NCBI GenBank assembly: GCA_947456955.1
Contig: CANGTQ010000020.1
Location: forward strand, 1 to 34,349
From: Flavobacteriaceae bacterium
GTDB lineage: Bacteria; Bacteroidota; Bacteroidia; Flavobacteriales; Flavobacteriaceae
Length of the DNA: 34,349 nucleotides
Reading direction: 5' to 3'
Both the position numbers and the translations under genes were made by a program. The notes under the pieces are model-generated. The model worked only from the letters and a program-made list of their open reading frames with translations, did no database searches and had not been told where the DNA came from. Shown here in pieces: positions 15,537-23,687 of this stretch. Each line of letters opens with the position of its first letter. Position 1 is the first letter of the stretch.

Positions 15537-17750
15537 CTATTCTATAACTTTTTCGAAAATTCCAACCACTCTAAAATTATTCAATTCGTCTTCAGATAAT
15601 ACAATTTCTGAATAATCTGGGTCTGTCGATAAAGGCTTTAAGACTATTGATTCATGTTTGCGTTCTTCATTAGAATTATTCCATTTGCTATGATATTCTT
15701 TAACTGTGTAACCAGAACCAAATTCTGAGTCATGAATATTTGTAGATTCAACTAAAACAATTCTACCGTTTCTTGTCCCTCCTTCGTCTTGTTTGAATAG
15801 ACAATACGAACCATTAGGTATTTTTTTATTCATGGATTCTCCAATAACCTTGCAAATAAAATAGCCCCTTTTAACTGAAATATTAAATGGCGGTTCTATC
15901 CATGTCAACTCTGAATGTTGCTGCAAGTCGCTAAAGTTTCCTGCTGCTGCGGAGATATCAACTAATGGTATTGAATTGACGTATGGTTTTGCTTCTTCAA
16001 ACCGTAGGATTCTGAATGGAATTTCTTTTTTGAAAGTCTCGATGTGATTTTGTAAATACTCTCTCAATTCTTTGTTGTAAGCGTAGATAAAAGTTCCCTT
16101 TATTCCACGATACATTATTGTCTTGTAAATATTAACAATATAGTTCTTTAGTTCTTCTTCATTTACTCCGATTCGCCCATATTTATCAAAATAGTTATTT
16201 GAATCAATTTCGATTTTATTTGTAGCAGGGTTGTAATTTATTTCTTTTCCGAAAATAACTCCTGTATAGTTTAAATCATATCCTTGAACTGTATGAATAC
16301 AACCAATTTCATGCAAAGGATTATTAATGTCTTTTGGATTGTTAATCCAATCTTTATCGGTTTGATTCCATTGAAATTGTAGGCCTTCAATTTCTATATC
16401 TATCGCATCTGGAGTTGGATTCTTTTTTTTTGGGTCAGATTGCCATTCCCATGAATACCCTGCAACTAACCTACACAAGTGATAGTCTTCTTCTTTTTTT
16501 GATAATTCGGTATACAAATCTTTAAATGATTCAAATAGTACAAGATCATATGATTCTTCTTTATATTTAGATTGAATTGTTCTTTTAACATTTAGTAAGT
16601 CGTCAACAAATTGAATATAGTTATTACCACCTTTTACTCTCATTTGAGACTTCAGTTCAAGCTTTAACGTGTTTTTCTCATTCAATAAAGTATTAAAATT
16701 TGAAGAATCAACATCGGAAGGCTTCACAGATTGAGCTGAGTCATAAAAGAAAATTTGGTTCTTGCTATTTGCAAGTATCCAATCCAACTCAGTGCCAGTG
16801 TCATCTAAATTTAATTTTTGATTATTCTTTTTAAATGCACCTCTCCAGCCAATATTTTTATATTGCCTAAGTCTGTGAGCTTCGTCAACGATTAATAAAT
16901 CATATTTCTCTGAACTAAAAGTGTCTGATGGGTTTATTACCATAGATGCTTTAAGCCCTGGGATTTTTCTGAATACATTTTCTAATGATTCTCTAAGAGA
17001 AGTCATTGCTACTACTAAACCAATTTTTGCATTAGGATATTTATTTCTAAATTCTTTGATATAATTAATCTCCCGTAACTCATCATCATTGAATTCGTCT
17101 TGTTGTATGGCTTCAACATCAGTTGTTAAAAGCTTCATCAAATACGTTGCGAGAATTGTTTTTCCCGTGCCCGCACTACCGCTTATAAAAACTCTATTTG
17201 ATTTTTTCAAAGTTAAGCCCTCTAATATTTCTAATACGGAATTATATTGGTCTTCATTTAGCGATTTGTAGGGAGAATATTTAAATAACTCCGAATTTTC
17301 AATTTCTGTTAAAGACTTAGTGACAATTTTTCTTTCAATTAATTTGTTCCAAACTTCTTTAAATAGATTTTTATAAAGGTCTTGTTGGTAGTATCTATGA
17401 TTGATCAATCCATAATTACCATTTTGTAGTTTATATGTTCCTTCTGCCGTTATATATTGAATTAAATTCGACTCAATATCCAAAGTCGCAGATTTATTGA
17501 ATTTATCAGACCCAATAATTGATATTTTGTCAAGTTTGCATCTTTCAGGATTTGCCAAGTGATTTTTTATGCGGCTCGATGCATTTGTTGATTCGCCCAC
17601 ATAGGCTAATTTTATAGAATCATTTTGTATAAAATAAACAAGTGGCCATTGGTTTTTAACCCAAGTGTTTTGTTCAATTCGATTTAATGATTCTTTGCTA
17701 AAATCGTATTGCTCGGAAACTTCAATTGATAATTCGAATGACAAATTCAT
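15537..17750 (-). CDS. GIY-YIG / DUF2075 ATPase / S24 (LexA-like) peptidase fusion protein
   Basis: A 737-residue three-part protein. Residues about 35-125 resemble a GIY-YIG nuclease: PLVYFI (36-41), AYVGES (49-54), Arg60 in SRIKNHL and a candidate catalytic Glu93 in DIESNLIQYI. Residues about 160-590 form a DUF2075-type P-loop ATPase/helicase with Walker A GSAGTGKT (191-198), Walker B LLIVDEAH (285-292) and downstream helicase-like motifs (KSQMRV; HTVQGYD). Residues about 595-737 match S24/LexA/UmuD peptidases: an Ala603-Gly604 cleavage-type site, Ser639 in GESMNKK and Lys684 in YTVKEYH as the Ser-Lys dyad. The natural reading is an ATP-driven nucleic-acid enzyme that can cut itself when triggered. 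It overlaps the upstream MazG-like gene by 4 bp. A role in phage defence or DNA-damage response is inference. Confidence 0.82.
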   Translation of the reverse strand: MNLSFELSIEVSEQYDFSKESLNRIEQNTWVKNQWPLVYFIQNDSIKLAYVGESTNASSRIKNHLANPERCKLDKISIIGSDKFNKSATLDIESNLIQYITAEGTYKLQNGNYGLINHRYYQQDLYKNLFKEVWNKLIERKIVTKSLTEIENSELFKYSPYKSLNEDQYNSVLEILEGLTLKKSNRVFISGSAGTGKTILATYLMKLLTTDVEAIQQDEFNDDELREINYIKEFRNKYPNAKIGLVVAMTSLRESLENVFRKIPGLKASMVINPSDTFSSEKYDLLIVDEAHRLRQYKNIGWRGAFKKNNQKLNLDDTGTELDWILANSKNQIFFYDSAQSVKPSDVDSSNFNTLLNEKNTLKLELKSQMRVKGGNNYIQFVDDLLNVKRTIQSKYKEESYDLVLFESFKDLYTELSKKEEDYHLCRLVAGYSWEWQSDPKKKNPTPDAIDIEIEGLQFQWNQTDKDWINNPKDINNPLHEIGCIHTVQGYDLNYTGVIFGKEINYNPATNKIEIDSNNYFDKYGRIGVNEEELKNYIVNIYKTIMYRGIKGTFIYAYNKELREYLQNHIETFKKEIPFRILRFEEAKPYVNSIPLVDISAAAGNFSDLQQHSELTWIEPPFNISVKRGYFICKVIGESMNKKIPNGSYCLFKQDEGGTRNGRIVLVESTNIHDSEFGSGYTVKEYHSKWNNSNEERKHESIVLKPLSTDPDYSEIVLSEDELNNFRVVGIFEKVIE

Positions 17751-18076
17751 AGTTCATTATATTTTTTTGCTGAACCTTTTGCTTTGTCTACGGGATATTT
17801 CTCTCCATTTGTTTTGATTTTGTCCAAGACAATTTCTTTAACATCGAATCCATATTTATCAGCTAACAAAAACGCAAATGAAAAAATATCAGCAAGTTCC
17901 TCTTTTACTTTTTCAGTATTTACATCCTCTGCTTTCTTCCATAGAAATAATTCTAAAAGTTCAGCAGATTCAATGCTTATAGCTAATGCCAAATCTTTGG
18001 GATTATGAAATTGCTCCCAATCTCTTTCATTTCTGAATTTTAAAAGTGCTTGTATTATTTCTTCGTTTTCCTTCAT
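17747..18076 (-). CDS. MazG-like nucleotide pyrophosphohydrolase (dCTPase/RS21-C6 type)
   Basis: A 109-residue all-alpha pyrophosphohydrolase. FRNERDWEQFHNPKDLALAI followed by IESAELLELFLWK and EELADIFSFAFLLADKYGFD is the pattern of the RS21-C6/DCTPP1 subgroup, whose characterised members hydrolyse dCTP and related dNTPs to the monophosphate. Metal-binding acidic residues are present in both helices. The start is taken as the ATG at 18076; the open frame reaches back to 18208, but those 44 extra codons cross a hairpin and the likely promoter and do not look like protein. The gene overlaps the GIY-YIG/DUF2075/S24 gene by 4 bp, so the two are made together and probably act together. A housekeeping MazG-like protein of a different subgroup is at 3.6-3.9 kb. 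Confidence 0.85.
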   Translation of the reverse strand: MKENEEIIQALLKFRNERDWEQFHNPKDLALAISIESAELLELFLWKKAEDVNTEKVKEELADIFSFAFLLADKYGFDVKEIVLDKIKTNGEKYPVDKAKGSAKKYNEL

Positions 18077-18115
18077 TTCTTTATAATTTGAAATTGCTGT
18101 TATTTCATTAGGGTT

Positions 18116-18213
18116 GCTTGTAACTTGTATATACCCGAAACAAACTTTCGCAAATCCACCCAAAATAGGTTGTATATAAGAAGGTTTGTTTCGCTTTATT
18201 CTTTCCAAATATA
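18116..18213 (-). promoter_or_regulatory. Structured leader and promoter of the MazG-DUF2075 operon
   Basis: A TATATTTG -7 box (rc of 18206-18213) points into the operon; no clear -33 box was found. The leader then contains perfect 10-bp arms CGAAACAAAC (18136-18145) and GTTTGTTTCG (18184-18193), a direct repeat TTGTATATA (18125-18133, 18170-18178) and the 9-mer GCTTGTAAC (18116-18124), the inverse of GTTACAAGC at 15391-15399 at the other end of the unit. Confidence 0.55.
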
Positions 18214-18224
18214 AAAATTATTTC

Positions 18225-18353
18225 CTACAAATCATCGAAAGGACTCTTTATTTGTTCAATACTTTTTGTACTAACATGGGTATATATTTCAGTAGTCTTA
18301 CTGCTGTTATATCCTAATAATTCTAGTTTTTCTTTCTCTTTTTTAAAAATGGT
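18225..18353 (-). pseudogene. Tyrosine recombinase, C-terminal remnant
   Basis: On the minus strand the frame ending at the TAG at 18227-18225 reads ELLGYNSSKTTEIYTHVSTK and continues SIEQIKSPFDDL. This is the last segment of a tyrosine recombinase: LLGH/Y-x-SxxTTxIYTHV, with the catalytic tyrosine in IYTHV. Homology starts at about 18326; before that the frame is lysine-rich and meets a stop at 18354-18356, so the catalytic Arg and His boxes are gone. Phage/ICE integrase and integron-type integrase cannot be told apart from 34 residues. It sits at the edge of the accessory block, upstream of and on the same strand as the MazG-DUF2075 unit. Confidence 0.85.
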
Positions 18354-18433
18354 TTATCTAAGTGTTAGAAGACAAAGACTATACTTAATTCTATCCACCT
18401 ATTTACTATATTTGTTTACCAAACATTCTCTCC

Positions 18434-20848
18434 ATGAAATTAGTTAAGAAAATCGCTCTGGTTCTTGTAAGTCTTATTCTCCTTATCGCCATTTCACTAT
18501 TCATCTATCTTCAAATCACAAAACCAAAATACGAAGACGAAGAATCGTTGTCCAATTTATCCAAACCAACAACGGTTTACTTTGATGAATATGGCATTCC
18601 GCATATTTATGCCGATAATCAAAAAGACGCCATGACAACTTTGGGTTATGTGCATGCGCAAGACCGTTTATGGCAAATGGAACTCATGCGTCGCATTGCC
18701 CCCGGAAGACTTTCAGAAATCTTCGGTAATCCTACACTAAAAACGGATAAATTCTTTGCCGGACTTGGCATCGATGAAAATTCCGAACAAGCAGTGGCAA
18801 ATCTTGATACCAATTCACAAACGTATATTTTGGCAAATGCCTATTTGGATGGAATCAATCAATATATTGAAAATGGCACAACTCCGGTTGAGCTCCGATT
18901 ATTAGATATAGAGCAAGAAAAATTCACATTAAAAGATGTCTATAACATCTTCGGATTTATGACATTCAGTTTTGCGATGGCGCAAAAAACAGATCCATTA
19001 CTAACCGATATTCGCGATCGTTTCGGAATGGAATACCTTCAGGATTTTGGTATTAATGGCGAATTCGGAACCAAACAATTAAAATCCTTTAAAGGAAATA
19101 ACATAGAATATGCTGAAATAGCAAATGCAGTTTCTGCATTATTAGACATATCGCCAGTTCCGGCTTTTATAGGAAGCAATAGTTGGGTAATTGGTGGCGC
19201 CAAAACAAAAAACGGCAAAGTGATTTTAGCCAACGACCCTCACATCATGAATTCACAACCCGGAACCTGGTATGAAGCACATATTGTTTGTCCGGATTAT
19301 GAAATGTATGGCTATTATATTGCCGGAACACCTTTCCCACTTTTGGGACACAACCATAATTACGCATACGGATTAACAATGTTTGAAAACGATGATGTCG
19401 ATTTCTTTCAGGAAGAAGACAATCCGAATGATGAACATCAATATAAAACGGTTGATGGCTATAAAAATTACACCTATAAACAAAAAATTATTAAAGTACA
19501 TGACAGTGCCGATGTAAAACTAAATGTAAAAACTTCCCAACATGGGCCAATTGTAAATGGTTTGTTAGATGGATTGAAATCCGATAAATCAGTAGCCATG
19601 TCATGGATTTATACACAGCAAAAACCCGAGCCGAAGGCGAAAGGAGCGAAGCTAAATCAAATTTTAGATGCGGTTTATGAATTGTCTCATGCGAAAAACC
19701 TAGAAAGTTTCCACAAAAATATTGAGCTTATCAAAGCACCAGGATTAAACATAATGTATGGCGATGCCAAAGGAAATATCGCTTGGATAACTTCGGGCAA
19801 ATTATATAAAGTAGATAAAAGTGTAAATACCAACTTTATCCTAAACGGGGCTAACGGCATTGATGATAAAAAAGAATGGTTGCCTTTTGCTAAAAATCCA
19901 GCTGCTAAAAATCCGCCATGGAATTATGTATACTCATCCAACAATCAGCCTGAAGCGATTGATGGTTATTTGTATCCGGGCTATTATCTTCCAAAAGATA
20001 GGGCCATTAGAATTGACGGATTATTGGCTCCAAAAAACGATTGGACAAAAGAAGATGTGGGTAAAATGATTACCGATAATACCTCGGAAACAGCGGAAAC
20101 TATTGTGGCTAACATGACAAAACCATTGAATGCTTCCAATTTTTCTGAAAATGAAAAGAAAGCTTTAACCGTTTTGAAAGATTGGAAAGCAACCCATAAT
20201 CTGGAAGACATCGCGCCAAGTATCTACAACAAATGGATTTATTTTTACCTAAAAGATACTTTTGAAGATGAATTTGGAATTGAAAATTTCAAATTGCTTT
20301 TGAACACACACATTATAAAACAAGTGATTGAAAATCAAAGTAAAAATCCTTCCTCGGTTTGGTGGGATAACATTAATACCAAAGACAAAAAAGAATCCCA
20401 ATCGGAAATCTTGACACGTTCATTCAAAGAAGCAATAGCCTCTTTAGAAAATCAATTAGGTTCCAATGTCAATCAGTGGCAATGGAAGAAAGTACACAAA
20501 GTTGAATTCCAACATCCAATTGGAAAATTAAAATTGTTCAGTACGTTTTTTAATGTAGGTTCGTTTCCTATTGCAGGCACTAATGAAGTGATTAATAACC
20601 AACTTTTTATTTATTCGGATGATGCTGAAATTCAAGTAAAGGGCGGTCCTTCAACCAGGCGAATCATCGATTTTTCTGATATTGAAAACAGTTGGAGCGT
20701 ATTGCCAACAGGGCAATCAGGAAATCCTATGAGTGATCATTATAACGACCAAACAGATTTATTCGTTAAAGGAAAATTCAGAAAAATGAAACTCAATAAA
20801 TCAGAAATCATAAAGACATCAACTAAATTGGTTTTTAAGCCGAAGTAA
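18434..20848 (+). CDS. Penicillin acylase family protein (Ntn hydrolase)
   Basis: An 804-residue precursor of the penicillin/acyl-homoserine-lactone acylase family, which hydrolyses amide bonds of N-acyl compounds; the substrate is unknown. An N-terminal hydrophobic segment (about 7-27) is a signal peptide or anchor. The alpha-chain signature DEYGIPHIYADN and GYVHAQDRLWQMELMRR are present. The catalytic beta-chain N-terminus is expected at Ser248 in IGSNSWVIGG after self-cleavage at Gly247-Ser248. Downstream are LANDPH and GHNHNYAYGLT. Codons near 19625-19652 encode PEPKAKGAK from a GAGCCGAAGGCGAAAGGAGC-type repeat that also occurs between genes, an in-frame insertion on a loop. The start at 18434 follows the recombinase remnant and marks the return to core genes. 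No promoter was identified. Confidence 0.92.
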   Translation: MKLVKKIALVLVSLILLIAISLFIYLQITKPKYEDEESLSNLSKPTTVYFDEYGIPHIYADNQKDAMTTLGYVHAQDRLWQMELMRRIAPGRLSEIFGNPTLKTDKFFAGLGIDENSEQAVANLDTNSQTYILANAYLDGINQYIENGTTPVELRLLDIEQEKFTLKDVYNIFGFMTFSFAMAQKTDPLLTDIRDRFGMEYLQDFGINGEFGTKQLKSFKGNNIEYAEIANAVSALLDISPVPAFIGSNSWVIGGAKTKNGKVILANDPHIMNSQPGTWYEAHIVCPDYEMYGYYIAGTPFPLLGHNHNYAYGLTMFENDDVDFFQEEDNPNDEHQYKTVDGYKNYTYKQKIIKVHDSADVKLNVKTSQHGPIVNGLLDGLKSDKSVAMSWIYTQQKPEPKAKGAKLNQILDAVYELSHAKNLESFHKNIELIKAPGLNIMYGDAKGNIAWITSGKLYKVDKSVNTNFILNGANGIDDKKEWLPFAKNPAAKNPPWNYVYSSNNQPEAIDGYLYPGYYLPKDRAIRIDGLLAPKNDWTKEDVGKMITDNTSETAETIVANMTKPLNASNFSENEKKALTVLKDWKATHNLEDIAPSIYNKWIYFYLKDTFEDEFGIENFKLLLNTHIIKQVIENQSKNPSSVWWDNINTKDKKESQSEILTRSFKEAIASLENQLGSNVNQWQWKKVHKVEFQHPIGKLKLFSTFFNVGSFPIAGTNEVINNQLFIYSDDAEIQVKGGPSTRRIIDFSDIENSWSVLPTGQSGNPMSDHYNDQTDLFVKGKFRKMKLNKSEIIKTSTKLVFKPK

Positions 20849-20855
20849 CAACAAA

Positions 20856-20960
20856 TTTGTCATTCCGACTTCACCACTAACTTTGTCATTCCGACGAAGG
20901 AGGAATCTCATTAAGTAAATTAAGTAGTATGCTTAATGAAAACCTTAATTTAACTTAACT
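20856..20960. repeat. Intergenic repeats after the acylase gene
   Basis: TTTGTCATTCCGAC occurs twice as a direct repeat (20856-20869 and 20882-20895), the second running into GAAGGAGGAATCTC, a word I recall from many Bacteroidota genomes. It is followed by inverted AT-rich words (CATTAAGTAAATTAAGTAG against TTAACTACTTAATG). No ORF is supported here. Confidence 0.7.
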
Positions 20961-21018
20961 ACTTAATGTTTAAATTAATGTTTAAAATAATGTTTAAAAA
21001 ATGTTCTGTAAAAAAACA

Positions 21019-21090
21019 TAAATTTGCACCCGAGGCCGTAAGGCCGTATTGTATCACCCGAGCTGCGAAGCGGCGAACGGAACGAAGTTA
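21019..21090 (+). promoter_or_regulatory. kmo -7 box and repeat-filled leader
   Basis: TAAATTTG (21019-21026) is a perfect TAnnTTTG box; the -33 region is only T-rich. The expected leader then holds GGCCGTAAGGCCG (a tight hairpin) and CCCGAGCTGCGAAGCGGCGA (from 21057) running to AACGAAGTTAA, a palindromic family also seen at 14601-14625 and inside the acylase gene. Upstream, AATGTTTAAA-like units are repeated three times. Confidence 0.6.
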
Positions 21091-21115
21091 AATAAAAACC
21101 GTTTAGTAAAAATAA

Positions 21116-22471
21116 ATGCAAACTCCCAAAAAAATTGCTGTTGTTGGTTCCGGATTAGTTGGTTCTTTGTTAGGAATTTATCTTAAAAAAAGAGGCCACA
21201 TCGTACATGTATATGACAGAAGTCCGGATATTAGAAAAATCAATTTTTCGGGACGTTCTATTAATTTAGTTTTATCCAACCGAGGTATAAAAACCCTGCA
21301 GGATGTTGGTTTAGAATCGGAAGTTTTAGCAATAGGAATTCCGGTTGATAGACGTGCCATACACGTAGGGAAAGACATGGTTAATGAACAGTTTTACGGC
21401 AAAAACGGAGAGGTAATCTACTCCATTTCAAGAGGTCTTTTGAATAAAAAAATGGTCGATTTGGCTGAGAAAGCAGGAGTTGAATTTTTCTTTGAAGAAA
21501 AAGTATGGGATGTCGATCTTACAACCGCCACTATTTCTATTGGCGAAACAGAGCGAGGCGAATGGACAACCCATAATTATGATCTAACTTTTGGTGCCGA
21601 TGGCGCATTTTCGAGAATTCGACATAGAATGCAGCGTCAGAGTATGTTTGATTACTCGCAGGAATTTATGAAAATGGGCTACAAAGAATTGCATATTCCT
21701 GCTAATGCAGACGGAAGTCATAAATTAAACAAAAACGCTTTACACATTTGGCCACGCGGTAATTTTATGTTGATGGCTTTGGCCAATTTAGACGGAAGTT
21801 TTACCTGCACTTTATTTATGCCTCATGATGGTGAAAATTCATTCGCATCCATAAAAACAAAAGAACAATTGGTCAATTTTTTTGCCAAAAACTTTCCCGA
21901 TACCAAAGAAGTTATTCCGGATTTAGTTGATGATTTTTTCAAAAATCCCACCAGTTATTTGGTTACGATGAAATGTTTTCCATGGACGTTTAGTGATAAA
22001 GTTGCCCTTATTGGCGATGCCTGTCATGCCATTGTACCATTTTATGGTCACGGAATGAATTCGGGCTTTGAAGACATTACTGTTTTAGAAGAAATGATGG
22101 AAAAATATGGCGATGATTGGGCAAACCTTCTCAACGATTATGAGAATTCCAGAAAACCAAACGCTGATGCAATTGCTGAATTATCATTTCGGAATTTTAT
22201 GGAAATGAGTTCCAAAACAGCTGATGCCAACTTCTTACTTCAAAAGAAAATTGAAAAATGGTTCTCCGACAAACATCCCGATAAATGGATGCCTTTGTAC
22301 AGCAGAGTAACCTTTAGTTTACAACCTTATTCCGAAGCGTTAGCTATAGGCGATTTTCAAAATAAAATCATGGAAGAAATCATGCAGATGGAAAACATCG
22401 AAGCCAAATGGAATAGCACTGAAGTAGAACAAAAAATAATTCAACTTCTAAATTTTAATTACACCCAATAG
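21116..22471 (+). CDS. kmo: Kynurenine 3-monooxygenase
   Basis: A 451-residue FAD-dependent hydroxylase converting kynurenine to 3-hydroxykynurenine with NADPH and oxygen. The Rossmann FAD motif GSGLVGS is at 11-17 and the second FAD motif GDACHAIVPFYGHGMNSGFE begins near residue 300. SGRSINLVLSNRGIKTL and the C-terminal FLLQKKIEKWFSDKHPDKW are characteristic of Kmo. Unlike the human enzyme it lacks an obvious C-terminal membrane helix. KynU, which uses its product, is 13 kb upstream. Enzymes for the steps before (tryptophan dioxygenase, formamidase) and after (3-hydroxyanthranilate dioxygenase) are not in this window. Confidence 0.96.
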   Translation: MQTPKKIAVVGSGLVGSLLGIYLKKRGHIVHVYDRSPDIRKINFSGRSINLVLSNRGIKTLQDVGLESEVLAIGIPVDRRAIHVGKDMVNEQFYGKNGEVIYSISRGLLNKKMVDLAEKAGVEFFFEEKVWDVDLTTATISIGETERGEWTTHNYDLTFGADGAFSRIRHRMQRQSMFDYSQEFMKMGYKELHIPANADGSHKLNKNALHIWPRGNFMLMALANLDGSFTCTLFMPHDGENSFASIKTKEQLVNFFAKNFPDTKEVIPDLVDDFFKNPTSYLVTMKCFPWTFSDKVALIGDACHAIVPFYGHGMNSGFEDITVLEEMMEKYGDDWANLLNDYENSRKPNADAIAELSFRNFMEMSSKTADANFLLQKKIEKWFSDKHPDKWMPLYSRVTFSLQPYSEALAIGDFQNKIMEEIMQMENIEAKWNSTEVEQKIIQLLNFNYTQ

Positions 22472-22820
22472 CTTTCGGTATTTTTTTTAAAGTATTATAA
22501 TGTTACTTGATTTACTTTTAAAGTAGAAGCAGTATAAATTTAACATTAAATTAAAGTTGCATCTGAAAATACATTTTTAACTTTTTTTTCGTTATATAAA
22601 TGTTATTTGTGTGTTAAAATTGTTAAAATGAGACTATTTTTCAAAAATTTTAAATGAAAATTTTAAATGAAATGATAAGTTTTATTTCAGAAAAATAGCG
22701 ATGCAGTATTAAAAGTAAAAAAAGTTTTTTTATTACAAGTAAAAAATTAAATTTGCTACCAATCAAGTTAATTAACAACTAAAACTTATAAATTAATTAA
22801 AACTATTAAAATTTAAAAAA
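22472..22820 (+). promoter_or_regulatory. Long AT-rich leader region of the exbB-tonB operon
   Basis: This gap of about 349 nt has no supportable ORF. A TAAATTTG -7 box at 22748-22755, with a T-rich -33 region around 22725-22730, would start transcription about 60 nt before exbB. AAATTTTAAATG is present twice in tandem around 22647-22672. No Fur-like or riboswitch element could be recognised. Confidence 0.5.
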
Positions 22821-23642
22821 ATGGCAAACGTTAAAAAAGAAGGCGGTTCAAAAGGTGTTGGTATGGTTTCAGGAATCATTATCGTAGCATGTATTTTTGT
22901 CGGATGGATTATCTGGCAGTTTATAATGGGTAATGGTGCTAACTTTGAAGGTGGCATAAATACTGGTCATCCACTACCAGGAAATTATTTAGCAATGGTT
23001 TACAAAGGAGGTCCAATTGTACCTGTTTTGTTGGGATTATTATTGATGGTGGTTGTGTTTTCATTTGAGCGTTTTTCAGTTATCTCAAAAGCAGCCGGGA
23101 AAGGAAACTTGGATACTTTTATGAGTAGTATCAATGTAAGTATAAAACAAGGTAACATTGAAGATGCTATTAATGCATGTGACAAACAACAAGGTTCAGT
23201 TGCAAATGCAGTAAAATCAGCCTTGGTAAAATATCAAGAAGTTAAAAAAGAAGGATTTACAAGTGAAGAAGCTTCTGAAACGATCCACAAAGAAATCGAA
23301 GAAGCTACAGCTCTTGAAATGCCAATGTTAGAGAAAAATTTAACTATTCTTTCTACTTTGGTTTCTCTTGGAACTCTTGCCGGATTATTAGGAACGGTAA
23401 CAGGGATGATCAAAGCATTTGGGGCGTTAGCATCAACGGGAACTCCTGACCAAGCTGCCTTAGCAAATGGTATTTCTGAAGCACTTATCAATACGGCTAC
23501 AGGTATTTCTACATCTGCTTTAGCAATTGTAACTTACAACTTCTTTACTTCTAAAATCGATACATTGACTTACTCTATTGATGAGGCAGGTTCAACTATC
23601 GTGAACACATACAGAAAATTCAGAGGAAGTTTAAAATCATAA
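22821..23642 (+). CDS. exbB: ExbB/TolQ/MotA-family proton channel protein
   Basis: A 273-residue inner-membrane protein of the ExbB pentamer that, with ExbD, harvests proton motive force for TonB. Membrane segments are visible at about 13-33, 63-83 (VPVLLGLLLMVVVFSFER), 170-195 (LTILSTLVSLGTLAGLLGTV) and 220-240. The channel-family signature LGTVTGMIKAF is intact. The N-terminal extra segment before the second helix is typical of the Bacteroidota form. It heads a tight operon with two exbD genes and tonB. Confidence 0.93.
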   Translation: MANVKKEGGSKGVGMVSGIIIVACIFVGWIIWQFIMGNGANFEGGINTGHPLPGNYLAMVYKGGPIVPVLLGLLLMVVVFSFERFSVISKAAGKGNLDTFMSSINVSIKQGNIEDAINACDKQQGSVANAVKSALVKYQEVKKEGFTSEEASETIHKEIEEATALEMPMLEKNLTILSTLVSLGTLAGLLGTVTGMIKAFGALASTGTPDQAALANGISEALINTATGISTSALAIVTYNFFTSKIDTLTYSIDEAGSTIVNTYRKFRGSLKS

Positions 23643-23687
23643 TACAATTATAGAGTTTCTATTAATTGTTATAAAAACAAATAAATA

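Noticed and set aside
18077..18208. 44-codon N-terminal extension of the MazG-like protein
   Set aside because: It would begin at the predicted -7 box and cross a long hairpin; the family N-terminus starts at the ATG at 18076.
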